DNA of 64,000 nucleotides from Nilaparvata lugens (taxonomy: Eukaryota > Arthropoda > Insecta > Hemiptera > Delphacidae), in contig NC_052506.1 of assembly GCF_014356525.2 (NCBI RefSeq), forward strand, positions 13,142,783 through 13,206,782, given 5' to 3'. Positions 57,059 through 64,000 of this stretch are shown in pieces (the stretch's first letter is position 1; the number at the start of each line of letters is the position of its first letter). A program made the position numbers and the translations under genes. The notes under the pieces were generated by a model, which saw only the letters and a program-made list of their open reading frames with translations, made no database searches and was not told where the DNA came from.

Positions 57059-60000
57059 GTAAGTTTTTAAGGCTTTGATGCCTTATATTTTGTCATTTTA
57101 CCACTTCCTATGTCTATCAGTTGAGCATAGGGTTATTAGTTTTATTTGTTTTAAAAACAATAAACTAAGAATGGTTAACTCAATATTTTACTAACAGTCT
57201 TTCAAAGATTTTTTAGAATGATTTGTTAAGGATATTATTCAATTATAAGCTGATGAATTACATCCATAAGCGTTTACATGGGAACCGGTAGAGACCTCTC
57301 CTTTTTGTAATAACTTACTACAAATTTTAATGTTTGCTCTGGTTCTTGCACGACAAATTCAAATAATTAGGTATCAATGTATTTTTCATCATTCCAAGTA
57401 TATCTTTCTGGTAATGAACATTAATAATTTTTATTCCCATAAGAAACTTTGCTAGTAAGTTCATTGAGCTCACTGCTCAGGTTAGTAAAATCGGTTTCAA
57501 AACATTCAAAATGGAAAATATTAAAATACTAAAATTTTAAATTAACTCTTTATTATATATATTTCTAGTAATTGTTGACAATGACTAAAACGTCAAAACT
57601 CAAGGTTGGTTTACTTTGTAATCTGTCGAATCGGCTAACCCAAACTTCATTACCTAGTTAATAAAATACTATTTCTAACAGTAATTCATGTTGGAAAAGT
57701 AAAAATTCAATTTTAAATTATATTGACAATAAAAAATAAAAATTGACTTGCTAATGATAAATTTGTTTATGTTATGAGTCTAAAAAGTTTGACGAATTGC
57801 GGAGAAGACGAATCAAGTAACAATTAATATGATAAGGATTAAAATAAATCATAGCATAGGCTAAGTGTTGGTTTTGAGGAAGTTGTATTTAAACTCTATT
57901 TCTTACTCACTTGTTACTTTTTGTAGTCTTCTCCATGGTCGTTGACCTGGGGATTGTCATATTTCTTCTCAATCAATGGGGATTCACGGTCTATGGTGCT
58001 GGTATGTTTGGTCATCTAAGTATTCTACCAGTGTATAGTAGGGCCTCACGGTTAGGTAGTTTTTCAGACTTCTAGCAAAGACACCGTAGTCCTGTGTTCA
58101 AGTTTTAATTTCAATCAAACAAAACTTGATCAGTGCAATTATATTGCATTTTTTTCTGTATAAAATGAACTCTAAATTCATCTCATCGCAAGTCACACTA
58201 ATGCAACTTATTGCTAATGTATTTCTAAATACAATTCAACTTATTTTATGTCAATCATTGAATATTATAAATATTTACAATCATTTTAAATTAATTCGTA
58301 TAAGCATTACAAAAATATTTGTTTTATAAGTTTAAGTAAGTATAAAATATTGTAATTGTTAATTATTGTTGCAGGTTTTGATAGCAGCAGCTGTCTGCAC
58401 CAAAGCAGGAAAAAGTAAGTTGTGTTGATGAGAATTTATTGTTCTTGTATTCTGATTAGTTTCGCAAATTCACCAAATACAGGCTATAATTCAGAAATAT
58501 GTTTAAACTACAGTATTGAAAATTAATCGTCTGTAAAAAATGTTAGGATTACTAAAGAGATAAAAATTAATGGAATTAAGAATTTATCTACCAACTCTGG
58601 CTGACTGCTTTGGCTATGCCTACAGAATTTTGTTATGATGTTATCAATTTCACATTTTTTAGAAATAATTTTTATAAGATGTGTATTTGTGTAAGAAGAA
58701 AAAATTCTTCATCTACCTATTAAAAATAAAATTATAAATATTTATGTTATTATCAAACAATGAAAAAGCTTATGCTTTTGTTTTTAGACTAGGTACCCTC
58801 TTTAAAAAATGTAATTGTTGGAGGACAGTTTTAATACTTGTCATTTTAGCCGGCCTGAATTCCGGGCAAAATCATTTTCAGTCTACATTTCTCCCATCTC
58901 TGTTCTTGATAACTATATTCGTAAAAATAGAACGAAATAATGTAAAACGGAATTCCGAATGAATTACTATCAATTAACTTGAAATCTTCTGCAAACATTG
59001 ACAGCAGGAAAACTAGCTAGAAGGAATTTCATGGGAGTTAGGCTAATATAAAAATTAATCACCAGCGCGGGAATAGAACCCAGTAAACTTATAAACTTTC
59101 AATTTATATTTCTGCTGTTTCTGAACTTGAAATAGATAACAAACTTCTGGTGGATTATTTTCCCCCATAGGAGAGTTTCAATTGGATGATGGTTTGTGAA
59201 AACTAATTCAATCAAATTTTCATATAATTTTAGAGTTTTTTTATAAAAGAAGCTCACTATTTTTGTATTTTTTCAGCCATTGTTTCAAGGCAGTTCGTTG
59301 AAATGACAAAGGCTCGGATTGAAGGGTTACTAGCAGCTTTCCCCAAGCTTATGTCAACTGGCAAACAACACACGTTTGTAGAAACCGAATCTGTCCGTTA
59401 TGTCTACCAACCCCTCGAAAAGCTTTATATGCTGCTTATCACCACAAAAGCTTCAAATATTCTCGAAGATCTCGAGACGCTGCGACTGTTCTCAAGAGTT
59501 GTAAGTACAAACATTCATAAATAATTTTTCATTCTAGAAAAATGCAATTCTTGATGCTCTTGTTACTGATAGCAATGTTTAAATTTAATCATGGCAGTTT
59601 TATTAGCTTACCAGGTGAACCCAGCACTCTATCCATTTAAGATTGCTTGGATTAAGTTTTTTAACATTTATAAATAAACTTTCATTCTAGAAAAAGGCAA
59701 TAATTCTTAATGTTCTTGTTATTGATAACAATTTTGAAATTTTTTCATGACAGTTTTATTAGCTTACCAGGTAAATCCAGCACTCTATCCATTTATTGAT
59801 GATTGCTTGGATTAAGTTTTTTTGTTAACTAATTAGGAAGATGAATACTTTTGAGCTGAACCTTTTGTTTCCCTCCCAATCATTGCCTGCCATGACCAGT
59901 GAATTATTCATACATATATACTTTCTTCACTAAGTTTTATTAACTCTTCATTTTTCAAGTCATATTGTAAATATTTATTATTTTCTTTTTAGTACCGAGT

Positions 60001-63000
60001 TTTTTTTCATTAGAACTCTTTCCCCACACACAGACTTGTCTATGTAGGGAATTTTACAAGTACCTTATATTATTTTATTCATGTACTGTATTTGTTTTTT
60101 TTTTGTGTAGGCTAGTTGAGAAGTTGATATTGTGGTAATTCAGTAGATATTGTGGCATTCAATTCATATTGAATGAAAAAGACTAAGAAATTGTCAAAAA
60201 ACCACAGATTTATTGATAAGAAAGATACTTTTCTAAGTATCAATAAATCCGTGGTTTTTTGACAATTTCTTAGTATTTTTCATTCAATACTGTATTTGTA
60301 ATGAATTTTTGAATAAAACTCAATTTGAATTGAATTACGTGAATAAACAAGGCAAAACAAATGTATTCTCCTTGAATGGAAATTGAACTGCGTATTTCTG
60401 GTATTTGCTTTCGATGAGATAGTTGCATTGGGTTATAGAGAGAGTGTTAATCTAGCTCAGATCAGAACCTTTGTTGAGATGGACTCTCACGAAGAAAAGG
60501 TCTATCAGGCTGTTCGACAGGTGAGTTCTTGTACCCTTATTATTCTTTAATCTAAGTCAATTCTTGCCCAGAATTTTTCCATCAGTTATATAAAATACAT
60601 TCTTATATAAGTGATGAAAAATTAATTTTATGGGATTTTCCTATATCAATAATATTAATAATGGTTTTGTTCATAACATAGAAATGCCGCCAGGGCATGT
60701 CCATAAGGGAACACGCCAAAAGAAATAAAACCAACAAGTCCGCAGATGGACAGTCAGAAACAGAAAAGTAAAACACAAATATTCACACAGAACAATTTCA
60801 ACCAAGCATCTGCACTAAAGAGAGACGTAGCTACTTACAGTTGCTGTGTCGCACTTAAAAAATCCTTCAAGAAGTAGAATGGATTCTCCTGTAGGAACGT
60901 CTTCAGTTTTCAGATAGTGTTGACCACACTCTTCCTTGAGTTTCTAATATCAGCTGCTCTAATATCATGATAAATAAATAGCAATCCTGATATTGTTTTG
61001 ATCAGTTTCATTCCAGCATTATTCTTGACTAGCAGGTCACTCGCGATCCGTAAGGGTCTAATTAAAAACTTTACTAACTGAAAAAATGATGTACTGAAAT
61101 CTTGAAGAATTTAAAAGAGCCCTATAATAACCAACCTCGGTGAATTGAGGATCTATATCCAAATTTCAAGTTATTCAGTCCAGTAGTTTTCAGACGTGAT
61201 GTTGCGTCATTCGTGAATTTCCTATTCCGTACTTGTATAAGCAAATTATTTCCCTCTGTTCTTCCTCCTCCTCCTTCCCTCCCACCTTCCTTCTCCTTCC
61301 ACTCCTAGTCCATTCTTTTCCTCTTCTCTTCCTCCTTCTATTTTTTTCTCCTCCACCTCCTTCTACTCCTTCTAGTCCTTTCTCTTCAAATCCTCCTCCT
61401 CCTTCTCCTATTTCTCTTCGTTGCTTCATCTCCTTTACTTTCTTTCATCTCATCAGTTGATGATTTTATTATAGATTATCACATTCTCAATTTCAGACCC
61501 AGGAACGTGAAGCCATGAATCAAATGCGTAAAAGAGCAAAGGAGTTACAAAGAGCCAGAATGGAAGCAGACAAGAAAGGGTACAAGGGCAGTAGCTTGGG
61601 AGGCCAGGGATTCGATCACACTGGCGGCTTCGGTAGTTCATCAACCTTCTCATCTCCAACTGTTATTGGAGAAACTCCAGAGCCTAAATCTATTTATTCC
61701 AATATCAGGTCAGTCAGTATGACAAACTACTCAAACTGCTTTCTCTAGCTAAACATTGCAATATGTCTATTTTAAAAGTAGAAAATGTAACGTAATAAAA
61801 AGTATAGGGTTGACTGGGGTAATTGTGAACAGTTTTTACAAGTTTGAAACCTTTTGAGTTGTATAACATTTATTTGAAGCCTGAAAAATTTGATTTTTTT
61901 ATAGAGTGATATTCAATTCATTCTGTTTATTTTCGACTAGTCAAACATGAAGACTACAACGATTTAAGTTCATCGAATTGCTATTCAAAATTACCCTACT
62001 TATACTGGGGTAATTGTGAACAAGTAACTTTATTGTATCAAATCATATAGACACCATTCTTTGTGAAACATTATGTATAATCATAGCCTATCGATGGACA
62101 TACATATGATCAATCTAAATTTGTGTTCACAATTACCCCAAAATAGCAGTTTACGATGACCTCACATGAAGTATGAGTGAAAATGAGTAATCTAGAGTGA
62201 TCTAGAATGTCTAGTAGTAGTCTGGTTAGGAAGGTGAATGAAAAAACAACACTAGAATACATAGAATTGATTTTATTACTCCAAAACAAGCTTGATTCAT
62301 TTTTCGAAAACAGCCAAATTTAAATATAAAGTGAAATTTATGAAACGATTTGTCTTAACATGTTTTGAAGAATATTCAGTAAGATTATTAGTTTTCTATA
62401 TTTTACTGTTAATCTGTTCATTATCAAGAGTGCACTTCTTTTGGGTGAGCTATCATTATTTTTTATTAATATGGTAAAATAGCGGATGTTAACTGAATGG
62501 GACACATTTCTATGAAGTATTGGATTTTACTCACTTTTTATTCTAAAATGTTGTGTGTATTTACTGATAAGGTGTGAAGGCTTACAAAACTTCTTTTCAA
62601 AAGCAAATTACATTTGCTGTATCACAAAAATGATTAAATTATTTTTCGTTAATGTCCAAGTTATTCAGTCCAGTAGTTCAGACGTGATGATGCGTCATTC
62701 GTGAATTTCCTATCCCGTACGTGTGTAAGCCAATAATTCTTTCCCTTATTATGTTGTACATTATCATATTAATGATGGGATACACATGAGTTTTTAGCTT
62801 GTGTGTGGGCAATGGAAAGTGCGTGAGTGATTGAAGGGATGATCAAACGTCCATACCTACCGACGGGATTCGAACCCACTACAAGGTAGCGCTAGCAGAC
62901 TGAAGCCTGCAACGCCTTTGTCGTTTCGGCTAATCTGGCCGGTACTTCCAATATTTACTAAAAATACATGTCAGTAGATTTATAATCAAGTGTTCTCCAT

Positions 63001-63496
63001 CTTGAAAAACAACAACAATTACTTCTACTACTTCTACTTTATTATGAACCTAGATCTAATGTTTTGCAATAAAAAAGAAGATGATGCTCTCTCTCTTGGT
63101 ACCTTTGCTCAAGAGGATGCTCTCTTCTTTGCATAGAACTTTGTATTCCTTTTCTTATTCCTTATTCCTTTGTATGGAATATGTAAGTATGAAAGTTTTA
63201 TATTGAGTGTAATTTATATTTCAATTCTATTTCAAATATCAATAATAATATTGGACGAGTTGGATCTTTTTTTGTGTTTTTTTATCATTTTATATTAACC
63301 TTTACTTCTTGTTCTGATTTTACAGTAAGCCAGCTGCCTCAACAAAAGCTATGAAATTGGGAAGCAAATCAAGAGATGTTGAGTCTTTCGTAGACCAATT
63401 GAAGTCTGAAGGCGAAAATGTTGTTGCACCTGCTGCCAACAAACCATCAGTCATTTCATCCAAGATTCCTGTTCAGACACTAGCCAATATAGATGA
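57056..63496 (+). CDS. deltaCOP: Coatomer subunit delta (delta-COP), 5' part, six coding exons, runs off the window
   Basis: Delta-COP is part of the COPI coat on Golgi-to-ER vesicles. Coding exons seen: 57056-57058 (ATG only), 58375-58414, 59277-59500, about 60401-60520, 61497-61708 and 63326-63496. The protein begins [25 protein letters not shown] and continues through [38 protein letters not shown] and [18 protein letters not shown]. These are hallmark delta-COP sequences: an N-terminal longin-type domain, then a charged linker. After residue 89 (FSRV) about 21 expected residues are missing before VFAFDEI. That segment corresponds to the family's (I/V)PEYC..LEE stretch. No matching exon or proper acceptor was found between 59501 and 60400. 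The mu-homology domain would be encoded right of 64000. Symbol as in Drosophila; ARCN1 in vertebrates. Confidence 0.93.
58375..58414 (+). CDS. deltaCOP: delta-COP coding exon 2
   Basis: A 40-nt exon encoding [13 protein letters not shown] plus one base, between acceptor gttgcag and donor GTAAGT. The sequence is near-invariant in delta-COP. Confidence 0.93.
59277..59500 (+). CDS. deltaCOP: delta-COP coding exon 3 (longin-type domain)
   Basis: Encodes residues 15-89, beginning [18 protein letters not shown] and ending [13 protein letters not shown] in phase 0 at GTAAGT. The acceptor tttttcag is well formed. The stretch is collinear with animal delta-COP without gaps. Confidence 0.95.
59529..59822. 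repeat. Two-copy tandem duplication (~153 bp) in delta-COP intron 3
   Basis: TTTCATTCTAGAAAAA, CAGTTTTATTAGCTTACCAG and TGATTGCTTGGATTAAGTTT (or close variants) occur twice. Confidence 0.82.
60113..60295. mobile_element. Foldback MITE, copy 2, in delta-COP intron 3
   Basis: Matches the element at 4483-4692 in reverse: GTTGAGAAGTTGATATTGTG, then AATGAAAAAGACTAAGAAAT and AAAAAACCACAGATTTATTG, with complementary right arm. It sits just upstream of the delta-COP exon whose 5' part is missing. Confidence 0.72.
60401..60520 (+). CDS. deltaCOP: delta-COP coding exon 4 (5' boundary unresolved)
   Basis: Encodes [20 protein letters not shown] to [10 protein letters not shown], then a GTGAGT donor in phase 0. 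Upstream of codon V the frame stays open, but the residues ([11 protein letters not shown]) do not match the family and no AG acceptor sits at the homology edge. The start given is where homology begins, not a verified splice site. Confidence 0.8.
61036..61240 (+). repeat. Dispersed repeat, second copy, in delta-COP intron 4
   Basis: Follows the 47660-47900 copy from GGGTCTAATTAAAAACTT through CAAGTTATTCAGTCCAGTAG to CAGACGTGATGTTGCGTCAT. Confidence 0.6.
61256..61440 (+). repeat. Polypyrimidine tract (TCC-rich), delta-COP intron 4
   Basis: About 185 bp of almost uninterrupted C and T on the plus strand (CTTCCTCCTCCTCCTTCCCT and similar). It ends about 55 bp before the exon 5 acceptor. The purine strand yields a spurious Gly/Glu/Arg frame. 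Confidence 0.9.
61497..61708 (+). CDS. deltaCOP: delta-COP coding exon 5 (charged linker)
   Basis: Encodes [20 protein letters not shown] and a Gly/Ser-rich linker ([21 protein letters not shown]). It ends with two bases before GTCAGT. The acceptor tttcag follows a long pyrimidine-rich tract. The TQERE..MR.KAKELQ signature is conserved in the family. Confidence 0.92.
62760..62944 (-). mobile_element. tRNA-derived SINE, intact head, in delta-COP intron 5
   Basis: The minus strand reads GGCCAGATTAGCCGAAACGA..CAAAGGCGTTGCAGGCTTCA and the B box GGGTTCGAATCCCG, then GTTTGATCATCCC. It aligns with the 36122-36290 copy. Confidence 0.72.
63326..63496 (+). CDS. deltaCOP: delta-COP coding exon 6 (last in window)
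   Basis: Encodes [21 protein letters not shown] then [13 protein letters not shown], matching the conserved KLG.K..(E)V..FVD.LKSEGE segment. The donor is taken as GTATGT after LANID plus two bases, because the reading frame loses family character right after it. Further exons lie outside the window. Confidence 0.88.
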
Positions 63497-64000
63497 GTAT
63501 GTACTAGTCAATCTAATTCTATCCAAGAATCTACTTTCAAATTGTGTGCTACAGTTTGCTGTAATGAAATTTAATGAATAAACAGTTATCCTATTATATT
63601 AAGCGAGCAATTTCTGTATATCTGTTTATATTTTTATATCTGGTTATTTATGTTCAACGGATCTTGAAAACGGCACTAACGATTTTCACGAAATTTGGAA
63701 CATAGTAGGTTTATGATATGAAAACTCGATTGCACCAGGTCTTATCCTTGGAAAAACTCGCTGAACGATATTAAAAGGATAATTCATCCTTGGCTGAAAC
63801 AGCTGAGACTTTAGTCGTCTGTGGATAGTAAAAAGTGAGCGAGTGATTCTGTGGAAAATCAAAATATCGCATCCCCGAAATTCATAAGCTAACGTATAGC
63901 CAGCTGTAAAATATAAGCACGATCACTTAAGAGAATTGTGTTCTGTTTATCAATAAATAAAAATAACGAGAGAAGCTCGGTGCCCCGATATTTAGAAGTT

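Noticed and set aside
59994..60050. Candidate for the missing delta-COP segment (tttttag then GTACCGAG)
   Set aside because: It starts V-P like the family but continues [10 protein letters not shown] with no PEYC or LEE match, and lacks a following donor. Judged coincidental.
61190..61460. Gly/Glu/Arg-rich minus frame and Ser/Pro-rich plus frame
   Set aside because: Translations of the polypyrimidine tract, with no start context or conservation.

Overview
The window is AT-rich eukaryotic DNA with long introns, GT-AG splice sites and dense transposon debris. It is almost certainly from an insect. The repeat load and 24-kb intron suit a sap-sucking hemipteran such as a planthopper or leafhopper, but that placement is inference. 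No bacterial genes, rRNA, functional tRNA gene or CRISPR array were found.

Three protein-coding genes can be assembled exon by exon. (1) A complete Na+/K+-ATPase beta-subunit gene (nervana/ATP1B family) lies on the minus strand, with seven coding exons from 52091 down to 15246. All phases agree and it encodes 325 residues with all six extracellular cysteines. (2) A second, divergent beta-subunit-like gene lies downstream on the same strand (8533 to 6575). Only its first two coding exons are in the window and it continues off the left edge. Its first exon replaces the usual cytoplasmic tail and membrane anchor with a very short tail plus one hydrophobic segment. (3) The 5' half of the delta-COP (coatomer delta, ARCN1) gene lies on the plus strand from 57056 to the right edge, with six coding exons seen. 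About 21 expected codons before the fourth exon could not be found. Genes 1 and 3 are divergent, with about 5 kb between their start codons.

The rest is mostly introns and intergenic DNA filled with mobile elements. There are two non-autonomous Helitrons, one carrying a ~0.9-kb internal minisatellite. Other families are a CA-microsatellite-bearing element, a TA-flanked MITE with a TCCACGTTATAATGGCAGTG inverted repeat (four copies), tRNA-derived SINEs, a non-LTR retrotransposon ORF2 C-terminus, and more than a dozen long foldback elements. One foldback cluster at 1.2-2.6 kb carries eight perfect TGACGTCA palindromes. Several insertions are nested or abut one another.

Region by region: 1-6.5 kb holds foldbacks, GC-rich repeats and an unidentified ORF remnant with a SOCS-box-like tail. 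6.5-8.5 kb is the beta-like paralogue. 8.6-15.2 kb is repeats and a Helitron. 15.2-52.1 kb is the beta-subunit gene and its repeat-filled introns. 52.1-57 kb is intergenic. 57-63.5 kb is delta-COP. The sodium-pump beta subunits and the COPI coat subunit belong to different processes (plasma-membrane ion transport and Golgi-ER vesicle traffic); nothing suggests they are functionally linked beyond adjacency.
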